Shown piece after piece: positions 33,377 through 45,180 of a DNA stretch of 64,000 bases. Below the pieces are notes generated by a model. That model searched no databases, was not told the origin of the DNA, and was given only the letters and a program-made list of their open reading frames with translations. The stretch comes from Omphiscola glabra (lineage: Eukaryota; Mollusca; Gastropoda; Lymnaeidae). Within the stretch, counting starts at the first letter, position 1. Each line of letters opens with the position of its first letter. The stretch lies in NCBI GenBank assembly GCA_964017045.1, contig OZ024802.1:6184413-6248412 (forward strand). Direction: 5' to 3'. Position numbers and translations under genes: made by a program.

Positions 33377-36300
33377 CTAAAAGTTCAATAACCGCAAGAA
33401 GGACCAGAAGGACTTGGAAGGTTTGTGAGCCCTGAGCGAGTCGACGTTGATCCATTCCATGGCTCTGTACGGAGACAAGAGTTTACAGTAGAAGTCGCCA
33501 GGGAAGAGGATGCTGTGCACAGGGATATTTAGAGCGATGGACTGCACGTGGAGACCTGCATCGTCTTCAGTCATCTTTAGGGGCGTTGTGGTCCACGTGA
33601 AGCCATTCTTGTAAACCACATCCTCCTCAAATAGGATGGGTCGCCCATGGGCTTTGTATCTCTCCTGAGCTTGTGAGGTGCTGTTGGTGAAAGCTGCACC
33701 AAAGGCCAACTGAGGACAAGATGTGGAGAGATTAGATATGAAAAAATAAAATGGGGAGAGATTAGTTGTGGGTAGATAAAGATGTGGAGAGATGAGATGT
33801 GGAGAAATTAGATGTGGTGAGATTAGATGTGGGGAGATTAGATGTGGGGAGATTAGATGTGGAGAGATTAGATGTGAGGAGATTAGATGTGGATCAATTA
33901 GATGTGGAGAAATTAGATGTGGGGAGATTATATGTGGAGAGATTAGATGTAGAGAGATTAGATTGTTGAGATTAGATGTGGAGAAATTAGATGTGGGGAG
34001 ATTAGATGTGGAGAAATTAGATGTGGGGAGATTAGATGTGGAGAAATTAGATGTGGGGAGATTAGATGTGGAGAGATTAGATGTAAAGAGATTAGATTGT
34101 TGAGATTAGATGTGGGGAGATTAGATGTGGAGAGATTAGATGTGGGGAGATTAGATTTCTGCTACTTGAAAGATGTAATAATTTGACATTGACAATTGTA
34201 GAATAAGACCGATGTAGTGTTTCCTCTGGATTGACATTGCGTAGAATATAAATTGTTTCAGTCATTCTGTTTTCTAACACTCTTGTTTTAAACGCGCAGG
34301 GAATGTTACTACATAAACCAGGTGTATCAAACAAAACAGCTAACTAACTTGATCAGAGACCACGAGTAGTGCCTTTGAATTTAACCAGGGCACAGGGCAG
34401 GCATACCAATGGATATAAGGTATATATAGGTGACTATGGTGTTAGGTCGTTCATGAAGTTCTATAGGTGACTATGGTGTTAGGTCGTTCATGAAGTTCTA
34501 TAGGTGACTATGGTGTTAGGTCGTTCATGAAGTTCTATAGGTGACTATGGTGTTAGGTCGTTCATGAAGTTCTATAGGTGACTATGGTGTTAGGTCGTTC
34601 ATGAAGTTCTATAGGTGACTATGGTGTTAGGTCGTTCATGAAGTTCTATAGGTGACTATGGTGTTAGGTCGTCCATGAAGTTCTATAGGTGACTATGTTG
34701 TTAGGTCGTTCATGAAGTTCTATAGGTGACTATGTTGTTAGGCCGTTCATGAAGTATTATTAACAATATTTAGTGTGGGGGTTGATGTTGTTTTTGTGCA
34801 AGAATTGAAGTGTTTGTGTGAGAGCTACTTAAAAAATATTTCATTAAAGTTAATTTAAAGTTGTGTACACTTCCGATTTATGTTTTTAAAAACAAATCAC
34901 ATGGGACATAGACAGGGACTGGCCAGATCAGGGGTGGCCAGCGTGCAGCCAGCCACATCAAATCCTGCGGCCTATGGTTGCAGATGCCTGATTAATCTCA
35001 AATAAGCGTATTTGTTATTTGTTCAATAGATCAAGAAATCCTTTTAGTTAAAGAAGATAAGTGAGATGAAAGATAAATGACGTCACATAAGTTTGATTCT
35101 GTTTGTTACTTGGCATTTTATCATGTGCATCAAGAATAGTTCAACATTTCTATACAACAATTAGGGGGGGGTGTTATATACATATTTTATATAAGGCTTA
35201 AAGACATGCGACAAACATATGAATTACTGAATACTGACTAGTCTTGGGTTGTCCACCCCTGGGTTAGAAGGAATGTTCACCTTGTCTAGGAGCCATATTT
35301 ATGAATAAAGATGTTCGCAACCTATTTAGTCAATTATATAATCTCACTTATTTAATCAGCTACATAATCTCACTAGTTTATTCAGTAAGATAATCCCACT
35401 TATTTATTTAGTTAAAAATCGCACTTAGTCAGTAAACAATCTCACCTATTTAGTCAGTGAACTATTTCACCTATTTAGCCAGTTAATTAATATAAACCTA
35501 TTTAGTCAGTAAACACTCACCTATTTAGTCAGTAAATTAATATAAACCTATTTAGTCTGTAAACAATCTCATCTTTTTAGTCAGTAAATTAATATAAACC
35601 TATTTAGTCAGTAAATTAATATAAACCTATTTAGTCAGTAAAAATGATCTCACCTGTTCAATCAGTAAAATAGCAAAATCTTATTTAGCCGATAAAATCA
35701 TATGACCTATTTAGTCATTGACAAAATCTCACCCAATAATTAGTCATAAAGACTGACCTATTTAGTCAGTTCCTATGTTAAAACTTAGCCAATGTTTTTG
35801 ACATTAAAGTGTGGCCTGTATCAACAACTTGAGACAACATTCAACTGAAAAATTAACTGCATTGTTTTCCTGACCTCGTTCAGCAATCTACAGGAAGTGG
35901 CGTTGTGGCCGACAGATTCATGGGGGCCCAGTTTCTGGCCGACAGATTCATGGGGGCCCAGTTTCTGGCCGACAGATTCATGGGGGCCCAGTTTCTGGGC
36001 ATCCTTGGGGCTGAGCGTCAGGGCCTTGTGAGAGCCCAGCCCCAGGGCCTCCTGGATGGCCTCGTAAGATTTGAATTTGATGTCCACCTCCTTGGGGCTC
36101 TCCGGTATGGTGGAGATGTCCAGTGTGTTTGTCTCGTACTTCAAGAATGTCGTTGTCTTGATTATGATGTCATTCCCAGATTTCTCCAAAGACGGTCGGG
36201 ATGATAGGAACACCGATTCGGAGTCAATTCTGTTTTCTGTCTGTGATGAATGCATAAGTATAAAATACATTAATCATTTATGAGATATATTCTCTGACAC

Positions 36301-39300
36301 TTTTAAAAACTCATACTCACTTACATAGGTTTTTAATCTTTTTTTAAATTTTAAATTACCATAGACCAGTGATTCCCAAAGTGGTCTGTATTGACTCCCC
36401 ATGCAAGGGGGTCCATGGAATGAAAATGGGAGACAACGATAGTGGATCTCATGTAAGCAGGTTGTGACTTCTATTCTAGCATTCCATGAATGGAATAATC
36501 CACATACACAGATAGTACCTATGAACTTATATAATATTACCTTATAATATAAAAACATATAACTTCCTACATAAAGTATAAAAGTACCGATGAAGTAAAA
36601 ATCCCGTATTATGGAATATCGCAAGAAAGTTCTGAATTGCTTTTCCATCTTTATACCTAGTGGAAAGGGGTTTCAGCACAGTTCCCAATCTCCTAAAAAA
36701 TAAAAAGTAACAAACTGGACATCATTAACCGAGGAGATTTGAAATTAAACCTAACTAAATTGATGCCGAGGAGATTTGAAATTAAACCTAACTAAATTGA
36801 TGCCGAGGAGATTTGAAATTAAACCTAACTAAATTGATGCCGAGGAGATTTGAAATTAAACCTAACTAAATTGATGCCGAGGAGATTTGAAATTAAACCT
36901 AACTAAATTGATGCCGAGGAGATTTGAAATTAAACCTAACTAAATTGATGCCGAGGAGATTTGAAATTAAACCTAACTAAATTGATGCCGAGGAGATTTG
37001 AAATTAAACCTAACTAAATTGATGCCGAGGAGATTTGAAATTAAACCTAACTAAATTGATGCCGAGGAGATTTGAAATTAAACCTAACTAAATTGATGCC
37101 GAGGAGATTTGAAATTAAACCTAACTAAATTGATGCCGAGGAGATTTGAAATTAAACCTAACTAAATTGATGCCGAGGAGATTTGAAATTAAACCTAACT
37201 AAATTGATGCCGAGGAGATTTGAAATTAAACCTAACTAAATTGATGCCGAGGAGATTTGAAATTAAACCTAACTAAATTGATGCCGAGGAGATTTGAAAT
37301 TAAACCTAACTAAATTAATGCCGAGGAGATTTGAAATTAAACCTAACTAAATTAATGCCAAATGTTGAAAATTTATCATTAAAGCATCTGGTTCATCCCT
37401 CACACTAAAAGCATGTATTTTTTGCTTAGTTATTTTATGTAATAGAAAGTAAAATTTAATTTGGTTCGTTTTAATTTGAATTTAATTAATAAACGTTATA
37501 CATTTAAATCTTTCAAAATGAGTCGCACTATACCGGCTGTCAAAAATACATTTGAAGTTAATGAATTTGCACGAAATCAATATCAGTGAAGCAGGGGGTC
37601 TACCTAAAACCGAAAAACATGGCAAGTGGTCTACGAGACAAAAACGTTGGGGACATCTGCCATAGACCATGCGTTGCTCTTCTTATTATATATAAGAACT
37701 GCTACTGCCCCTGGCTACATACAAAACTTAAATTCAGCATTACGTCCCTTACCTTGGTCCTCTCTACCAAATCTCCAGCAATGAATTCCTGTGCTAAAAT
37801 AGCCCACGGGGAAGACTGGCCGTCTGAGTCTAGTCCTTTTATGTTTAGTAGTGGCTGGGAATGGTGTATGTAATACATAATGTAATGTCAGATGTATATT
37901 ATACGTAGCTGAATTTGTACAGGACTGATGTGTTATGATGTATATATAGAATGATGTGTTATGATATATATAGAGAGAGACTGATGTGTTATGATATATA
38001 TATATAGAAGGTTGTTTCATGATATATATATAGACTGATGTGTTATGATATATATATAGAGTAATGTGTTATGATATATATATAGACTGATGTGTTATGA
38101 TATATAAAAAGAGAGACTGATGTGTTATGATATATATATATATATAGAAGGTTGTTTTATGATATATATATAGACTGATGTGTTATGATATATATATAGA
38201 GTAATGTGTTATGATATATATATATATATCTGTTGTATTCAATGTGCATCTTTTCTTTTTTTCTTTTATATCACAGGGACAAATCGCCACCATATGTTCT
38301 CTAATTTATCCTTTAATAACGATAATAACATAGCATAATTGTTAATGTGACAAAAATTGCAGTTGTTCGTTGATCCATTTGCTTTAAAGTAAGTTCTTTT
38401 CGGAGCATCGGCCAAGTGGTTCATATATCCAGGCCACGTGAGGCAAGACGTGCTCCGGCAAAAGCCCTTATAAACCTCAGTCTACACTCCGCCCCTGATT
38501 AAGTAGGTCTTCGTCTTCTCCCTACCTGAAACCTTGTACCCGAATCGGTGAAGCTTTTGTTGAGTGCCGCCTTGGCGTCACTAACAGCTGCTGCTGTGGG
38601 GCTGTTGAAGGTGACGGTCAAGAAGTTGCTCACGTGCGTACCTATCAACGTATGCGCCACGTCATCGGACACTTCCGGCTTCAAGTCGTACTTGGTCACA
38701 GACGGTGGCATAGGACCGGACGCGAACTGCGCATGACTCAGTCCTGGTATATTGATGACAGGGATTCGAAATACGGCTTCCGGTGACTTTTTGACCTCGT
38801 TTTGAAGCTGTCTAGAGACAATTTGTTCCAATTCAGACACGTTTAAATAATAATATCTAAGTTTATATTACGAATAAATAATTTTTTAAAAAACAACAAT
38901 AAAGTGAAAGCCGTAGTCTGTATAAAGTTCATGAACAATTAAATCGATGTAGAGATTCATAAAAAAAATCACAGAACGTGAACATTGTTTACATTTATAA
39001 ATTAGTTATTGTTCTAATTCCTTCAGGGACCACAACCGTGTAAATATTTTTATCGTCATAATCTCTCCTGGGTCCACCCCTTTATAAATATTGTTATTGT
39101 CCTAGTGTCTTCAGGAACCACTTCAATATAAATGCAATTATTGTCCTGACATCTTCTGGGACCAACCCAGTAAAATAAATACAGTAATTGTCGTAGTCTC
39201 AGCAGTTGTAGACCCAGACTTACTCATATTCCACGGCGATTCTTGAGATCCGAGCTTGGCCATCTAACTCACCGGACAGTGTCAGGATCGGTAAAGGGTA

Positions 39301-40405
39301 GTCACTCAGAGATTTACTCCTGGACAAGTAAGAACCAAGTAGGATGACCGCCTTTAAGTGTAAAGCGGCTGCCGAGGGCGCCAGAAACACGCCTGAAGAG
39401 GGCAAGTTTATTAAATAAGCTGATCTGTTGAAATGATTTCGTCTTGCCACGGAAACGCCAGTACAGAGAAAGTATGGTCACTGAGGTCAACTTTTGGGCT
39501 AGGGTGAGATTTACTGGCTGGTAATTTGGAGCGCTTTGGAATACGATTGTATCATATCTGAGCAGACTTCAGGCATATTGATAGCAAACGTATCGTTATT
39601 TGGACCCATTACTATAACTTTTTACAAGAACAGGTAGTGAGTGACCTAGCCTAAGACTGATGATTTTGAATACATCACAAACTTTACCAGTAGCACAATA
39701 ACACCACACCCCCCCCCCCCAAAAAAAAAAAACAACAACAACAAACAAACAACAACAAAAACACAAACAAACAACAACAAACAAACAACAACAAAAAAAC
39801 ACCCAACTCTTTATCTGACAAGACGCACACGCAAATTTAATTATTTTGTGTGCGGTGGGGGTCACAATTTGATATATAATTTCATCTCTCGGTAATGATT
39901 ATTAGAATGTTAGAATCCGATGACTCACCGCCAAGACTATGAGCTATGCCAGTGTAGTTGTCCCCTTTCATACCAGCCTTGTGTAAAGCTGATATGGCGT
40001 CCATGACAGCAGTGGCCAGCTCTATAGGATTTGGCGTATTCAGTGAGTAATTCCCGGTTAGGGCCACCCATAGGCGTAGCTGGCTGGCCTTCTGTATGGC
40101 AACAGCTGCAAATTGGATTCGTATTATTACAAAGTCTGCAAACAGAACTATTAACCATGGTTATTGGAAATTGTCATTTTTTAAATCACGATTAAATTAA
40201 TATTCACAACACACCACCAACCCCTCACCCCCACCCACCCCTCACCTGTATCTAAGTAAGCCTCTCCCTTGATATTCGCCCCTGGTATAAATATAACCGC
40301 CGCCTCATCTCCCTTTACTTTGGTTGGTGGGATAATGCGTGACGTCACTGCGCAACTTCCAGTGAATTGTACCATCAAAATGGCGACCAGTGTTAAGGTC
40401 CTCAT
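33377..40405 (-). CDS. Secreted alpha/beta-hydrolase-fold protein, 530 aa, seven exons
   Basis: Exons in coding order: 40405-40246, 40105-39929, 39392-39224, 38811-38526, 37854-37753, 36240-35875, 33709-33377. All have AG/GT borders and consistent phases (1593 nt). The start [16 protein letters not shown] is a signal peptide, arguing for secretion. Candidate oxyanion strand IFIPGAN (38-44), nucleophile elbow GIAHSLGG with Ser110, acid loop LSGELDG with Asp156, and PGLSHAQF with His195 give a Ser-Asp-His triad in the proper order. Residues 380-409 are three copies of [10 protein letters not shown]. Exon 5 (34 codons, phase 0 at both ends) rests on splice sites and an open frame only. I do not recognise the subfamily or substrate; lipase, esterase or peptidase are all possible. 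Introns are full of minisatellites and transposon pieces. Confidence 0.8.
33715..34155. repeat. 15-bp minisatellite, about 29 copies (hydrolase intron)
   Basis: The unit is GATGTGGAGAGATTA or GATGTGGGGAGATTA, alternating as a 30-bp dimer in the right half. It begins a few bases from the last-exon acceptor. Confidence 0.93.
34422..34755. repeat. 37-bp minisatellite, 9 copies (hydrolase intron)
   Basis: The unit contains TATAGGTGACTATGGTGTTA and GGTCGTTCATGAAGTTC, nearly identical. Confidence 0.95.
34929..35261. mobile_element. Non-autonomous hAT-like element, degenerate (hydrolase intron)
   Basis: The left end CAGGGGTGGCCAGCG and right end (reverse complement CAGGGGTGGACAACC) form an imperfect inverted repeat. 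GGCCAGAT and GGTTAGAA flanks agree at 5 of 8 bases, so the target duplication is weak. No transposase is visible. Confidence 0.55.
35320..35790. repeat. Degenerate ~27-30-bp repeats (hydrolase intron)
   Basis: Repeated CCTATTTAGTCAGTAAATTA and ATATAAA units with many indels; an older array. Confidence 0.85.
35905..35998 (-). repeat. In-frame 30-bp triplication inside hydrolase exon 6
   Basis: Three copies of a 30-bp unit containing GGGGGCCCAGTTTCTGGCC (plus strand) encode [10 protein letters not shown] three times, residues about 380-409 of the hydrolase. The reading frame is preserved. Confidence 0.93.
36374..36480 (+). mobile_element. hAT terminal fragment (hydrolase intron)
   Basis: CAGTGATTCCCAAAGTGGTC at 36368-36390 and the following GGGGGTCCATGG-type segment look like the left end of a hAT element. 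No right terminus was found. Confidence 0.4.
36731..37359. repeat. 37-bp minisatellite, 17 nearly identical copies (hydrolase intron)
   Basis: The unit contains GAGGAGATTTGAAATTAAAC and CTAACTAAATTGATGCC. Only the last two copies differ (TTAATGCC). Strong homogeneity indicates a very recent expansion. Confidence 0.97.
37925..38232. repeat. TGTGTTATGATATATATA repeats (hydrolase intron)
   Basis: Units of GACTGATGTGTTATGATA with variable (TA)n runs; larger blocks of about 130 bp are themselves duplicated. Confidence 0.88.
38812..39223. other. Hydrolase intron, unique to weakly repeated
   Basis: Loosely repeated TTATTGTCCTAGT.CTTCAGG and CCACTT units, about 60 bp apart at 39000-39190, may be a decayed array. 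Nothing else was seen. Confidence 0.5.
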
Positions 40406-41090
40406 TACCGGAGGAGTGATTTTTACTTTATATCTGAAAAAAGTATGCATACGGTATATTATTACTAACAATTATTGTTAGTTTTATTATTACTCTTTCA
40501 TTTCCCGCTAGGCTACGACACACACAGTGATAAATGATTTTTTTTAGACATACTCAAAAGTTAAATGAGTGCGATCGAAATAAAACAACTTTTTGTACAA
40601 CTTACCATTTGAATTACGAACTTCTAAACCCAGCAGCGAAACAACAAAATAATTTGGAACAGTTGTGGGATGTAACTCTTTGTCTTCTAATTCACAAAAC
40701 AAACTAGGTCATGCGTTCTCAGTCTACACGACGCTGGGGTCAGAATGTGAAACTCACGATTAGCCCTGTGGTCTACTAAAAACATGTTGGTCATATTTCC
40801 AAATCTTTCAATAAGGGCGTGGCACTGACTTTGACGTCAGCAAAATCTGTGGAACTGGGGAATAACATGAAAGGAATGTCGACGAATATTTTGTCACTTT
40901 AAAACTCTTCATTTTGAGAACACCCGAATACTCAGTTCGCTGGTCGAATTTGCCGATAACGACGGTCAATATGTCCGTTCTCACCGCTAGACTACATCGT
41001 GCAGCACATGGGCTAATCTTACCAAACCTTGGTATTCTGCTTTCACAAAATATTCGTAGTGTCTTGACACATTTTTACAGACACTTCGTG
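40406..41090. other. Upstream region of the hydrolase gene
   Basis: No repeats. TGACGTCA-like TTTGACGTCAGC lies near 40830. No clear TATA box at a suitable distance from the ATG at 40405; a 5' untranslated exon is possible but not visible. Confidence 0.3.
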
Positions 41091-41094
41091 TGTC

Positions 41095-41296
41095 CTACTT
41101 GAAACATTTGCGTCTGCTGCCACCGGCCTTCCACCCGCCCCCCCCCCCCCCAAAAAAAAACCACCAGTTCCTGATACCCTCACTGAGTAAGCAACCAGTG
41201 AAATATGCTCTTCCATACCAGGCACAGAAACATCTCGAACCAGAGTGATCACTACATTGATCGTGGGTCCTCAAGATATAGAAGAAGAAGATAAAA
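41095..41296 (+). mobile_element. LINE 3' end, copy in plus orientation
   Basis: CATTTGCGTCTGCTGCC, CTGATACCCTCACTGAG, AGTGAAATATGCTC, ACCAGGCACAGAAACAT, TTGATCGTGGGTCCTC and an AGAAGAAGA tail occur in the same order as in the minus-strand LINE end at 42588-43290. A poly-C/poly-A patch at 41140-41160 interrupts it. Confidence 0.75.
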
Positions 41297-41399
41297 ACTC
41301 CACATGTTACCCCCCCCCTCCCATATAATTATAATATTTCTATATTTTAAATCTGGCCAAAGTGTTTTGGTGTCTTTTAAACTATTTTTATTTTAAAAA

Positions 41400-41550
41400 A
41401 CACCAACACGTCATCCACACGTCATCCTTACGTCATCCACACGTCATCCTTACGCCGTCCACACGTCATCCGCACGTCATCCACAAGTCCTCCACACGTC
41501 GTCCACACGTTATCAAACTACATCATCCACACGTCCTCCACACGTCAAAT
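41400..41550. repeat. CACACGTCATCC short repeats
   Basis: About a dozen 10-12-bp units of CCACACGTCATC with substitutions. Confidence 0.85.
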
Positions 41551-41559
41551 AGTGGATAG

Positions 41560-42335
41560 TGGGGCAAAGGATATCTATATTTGTTGATTTAAAGAGCGCC
41601 TCGTTAAATTGTTGTGTTTGTTTATATAATGTTCACGTAGAATTCTCATCAAAGCTGTCATGGTCGTTGACATGATATTTTCAAACAAGCTTCCCAATGT
41701 TATCACTTATTACTTATTTACTAAACTATTTATAGAACTTTTTTTTTTGTTTAAAGTTTATTTAAATTTGTGTGACAGAGTAAATTATAGTTTGTATCTG
41801 TCGCGGAAAGAGTTCAAGGTCCAAGGTTATGTACTGTAAAAATGTTATGAATTTATGAATGTTTATATTTCATCTGGATAGGATGTGTCGACGTACTTTT
41901 TAGCTCTCAAAAACGTAGTTTGAAGCTCTAAAGAGTAGATTGGTCAAAAAGGAGTGGGGTTGGGGGTCTGGTTTGCAATAAAAATACAAGTTGTCTAAGG
42001 AACTCCACTCAACTGCTTAATGTAAGTTAACTCAAATAAATTTACAATATATGGTCTTCAAATTCGTTTCTTAAGGGTGAGAAAATGTCTTATGCAAGCA
42101 CATTGGCAGTTAAGTGTTAAGTATTAACAACGCAATTTAAAAAAAAAGATAATATTCTTGTTAGTTTAATTGAGATGGAGACCGCAAAGGCCAATCACTC
42201 TCATCCTTATACGATTGCATACGGTGTTAACACAACAAATGCGGTAATTTTTTACTGAAAACACCCGAATTATTTATTTTATTATTAAAAATAAATGAAA
42301 TGAAAAAACTCCCCAAAACGTACGGTAGTTTTTTT
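41560..42335. other. AT-rich stretch, nothing recognised
   Basis: No repeat or coding signature was seen. Confidence 0.55.
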
Positions 42336-42339
42336 TTTT

Positions 42340-42545
42340 TTGCTCGTGGTAGAGCCGTAATCTTTAAAAACGTAGTCACTGAGGCGAAAGCGTAGACGTA
42401 AACAGGTCTCAGAGCCGTAGTCATAGTCATAGGTTCAAAAACGTAGTTACTAAGGTGAAAGCGTAGATGGGTCGTAGAGCCGTAGTCTTAGGTTTAAAAA
42501 CGTAGTTACTGAGGCGAAAGGGTAAATGTAAACAGGTCTATATAA
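42340..42545. repeat. ~65-bp repeat, 3 copies
   Basis: GAGCCGTAGTC, AAAAACGTAGTTACTGAGG and CGAAAGCGTAGA recur three times with indels. Confidence 0.8.
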
Positions 42546-42587
42546 TACTGTATTTATTTTTGCCAGTGATGAGAAAGCCAGCATCCG

Positions 42588-43290
42588 ACTCTTCTTCTTC
42601 TTCTTCTATATATTAAGGACTCACGATCAATTTAACGATCATTATGGCTCCTATGAATGTAGATGGAATTTGCAATGTTTCTGTGCCTGGTGTTGATGAG
42701 GATATTTCACTTGTTACAAGAGTAACTGCGTGAGGGTATCATGCACTGGGGGTTGGAAGGCCTGAGGCAATAGACGCAAATGAGTCAAGTGTTGTCGCCT
42801 CAACTGTTCCTTTTGAAAGATTGTTCCAGTCCCTGATTGTCTTTGGTAGGAATGAGCAGTTCCTATACTGGCTTCTCGCTGGTATGAGCCGGAACTGCCT
42901 GTCATGGCCTCGTCGTTGTCTATGGGGGAGAGGGACGAGTTTCTGTTTAATGCCAGAACAGTGGACTAGCCCATTATTTATCTTGTAAATCATGGAGAGC
43001 CTGGATAGTCGTCGTCGTTCCTCCAATAGTGACCAGCCCAGTGTTTCCAGCATGCTGCCAACACTAGAGGTATTCCTGTAGCGGTTCAGGACAAAGCGTG
43101 CTGCCCGTCGTTGTACTGCCTACAACCTGTCGATGCTCTTCTGAGTGAATGGGTCCCAGACCGAAGATGCATAATCTAAAAGCGGCCGGACAAAGGCTTT
43201 ATAGGCTCTTTCACACCGGATTTGCTGATCTATATTTATGAATTGCCTTGTTCGTCCACGAGTATGCCACAGCTTCCGCCTAAGTCCATG
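42588..43290 (-). mobile_element. Non-LTR retrotransposon (Jockey/CR1-like) 3' half, defective
   Basis: Reading minus, the region encodes ERAYKAFVRPLLDYASSVWD, RRAARFVLNRYR, MLETLGWSLLEERRRLSRLS, MIYKINNGLV and FLPKTIRDWNNLS, the C-terminal end typical of Jockey/CR1-like LINE polyproteins. A TAG interrupts the frame near 43125, between IDRL and AVQRR, so it is dead. The 3' untranslated region ends in (GAA)n at 42588-42606. The 5' part, including the reverse-transcriptase core, is missing. Confidence 0.88.
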
Positions 43291-43579
43291 CAGCGCCGGT
43301 CCTGAGTTTGAGGGGGTGGGGAGGTTATTATAAAACAGAGGTTGATAGAAGGAGGCTAAATGTAAATGGAGGTTGATAAAAAAAGACGACTAAAATAAAA
43401 TGATATAAAGTTGTCAACCATACAAAATACAACCACGATACATTTATCAGACAGACGGACGGACACATTGACACACCAAACACAAACATGGTTTGAGTCA
43501 CGTGACGTTAAACATCATGAAATAGTTTTTTAGACGGACATGATATGGTTCAGATAGAACAAACATATCACAAATACTT

Positions 43580-44228
43580 TTTTTTTTTTTGCTGGCATCC
43601 GTCAGTCACAAGGTGACGATGGTGTGAATTCGCAGGACGAAATCCACATGGCCTAGGATTATAAGCTGGTTCCCAACAGCAAATCGCCTCTCTCCACGCC
43701 GCTGGATAACCCCAAGGGACCATCATGTGGATGATGCAGCTTGGCACCAGTGGCGTCGCAGGAGTTGCCGGAATGTTTCATTGTATCAATGTTATCCGCC
43801 TACGGGACTCCATCTCCGGGTTTGAATTCAGAGTTTCCTTCTCTTTGATGAGTTTCCGTCCAAGGTTAACGAGTCCCATCTCTTAGATGAGTTTCCGTCC
43901 AAGGTTAACGAGTCCCATCTCTTACTCTTAGATGAGTTGCCGTCCAAGGTTAACGAGTCCCATCTCTTAGATGAGTTGCCGTCCAAGGTTAACGAGTCCC
44001 ATCTCTTAGATGAGTTGCCGTCCAAGGTTAACGAGTCCCATCTCTTAGATGAGTTGCCGTCCAAGGTTAACGAGTCCCATCTCTTAGATGAGTTTCCGTC
44101 CAAGGTTAACGAGTCCCATCCACCCGGGGTGCTGGTGGTGTTTTTGCTTGATTGGGCTTTGGCGGGGATTGAACTCCAGACCATCAACTTGAGATTTGCT
44201 CAGTTTAGACTACTCGGCCACTCTGCAG
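43580..44228 (-). mobile_element. tRNA-derived SINE with internal tandem expansion
   Basis: The minus-strand head at 44228 reads CTGCAGAGTGGCCGAGTAGT and later GAGTTCAATCCCCGCC, matching pol III A and B boxes of a Leu/Ser-type tRNA. The body includes GTAGGCGGATAACATTG and ends with GACGGATGCCAGC then poly-A (plus-strand T run from 43580). AAATACTT at both ends (43572-43579, 44229-44236) is a likely target duplication. The 39-bp array at 43845-44118 is inside the element. Confidence 0.8.
43845..44118. repeat. 39-bp array within the SINE, 7 copies
   Basis: The unit contains GTCCAAGGTTAACGAGTCCC and ATCTCTTAGATGAG. One copy carries 6 extra bases (CTTACT). It lies between the tRNA head and the SINE core. 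Confidence 0.93.
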
Positions 44229-44324
44229 AAATACTTAATGTCATATTAAACAGTGAACAGATAGGATAGTGTTCATAAACTGATCATATTAAACAACAAA
44301 CAAATAAAATAGACCCTACAATCA

Positions 44325-45180
44325 AACAGAGCAGACAGATGAGCAAGACCTCCTCTACCAGATACAGTAGACAGATGAGAATGACCTCCTCTACCAGATA
44401 CAGTAGACAGATGAGCAAGACCTCCTCTACCAGATACAGTAGACAGATGAGAAAGACCTCCTCTACCAGATACAGTAGACAGATGAGAAAGACCTTCACT
44501 CCCAGATACAGTAGACAGATGAGAAAGAACTCCTCTACCAGATACAGTAGACAGATGAGAAAGATCTTCTCTACCAGATAAAGCAAATAGATGAGAAAGA
44601 CCTCATCTACCAGATACAGGAGACAGATGAGAAAGACCTCATCTACCAGATACAGTAGACAGATGAGAAAGACATTCTCTACCAGATACAGTAGACAGTT
44701 GAGAAAGACCTCCTCTACCAGATACAGCAGACAGTTGAGAAAGACCTCCTTTACCAGATAAAATAGACAGATGAGAAAGACCTCCTCTACCAGATACAGT
44801 AGACAGATGAGAAAGACCTCCTCTACCAGATACAGTAGTTAGATGAGAAAGACCTTCACTACCAGATACAGGAAACAGATAAGAAAGACCTCATCTACCA
44901 GATACCGTAGACAGATGAGAAAGCCCTCCTCTACCAGATACAGTAGACAGATGAGAAAGACGTTCTCTACCAGATACCGTAGACAGATGAGAAAGACCTC
45001 CTCTACCAGATAAAGCAAATAGATGAGAAAGACCTTCTCTATCAGATACAGTAGACATATGAGAAAGACCGTCTCTACCAGATACAGGAGAAAGATGAGA
45101 AAGACCTTCTCTACCAGATACAGCAGACAATTGAGAAAGACCTCCTCCACCAGATACAGGAGACAGATGAGATGAAACTC
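44325..45180. repeat. 36-bp minisatellite, about 24 copies
   Basis: The unit contains GACAGATGAGAAAGACCTCC and TCTACCAGATACAGTA. The period is 12 codons, giving long artefactual frames on both strands. Confidence 0.94.

Noticed and set aside
44200..44228. Stand-alone tRNA gene on the minus strand
   Set aside because: A and B boxes are present but the cloverleaf is not complete, and it is fused to a SINE body with a poly-A tail.
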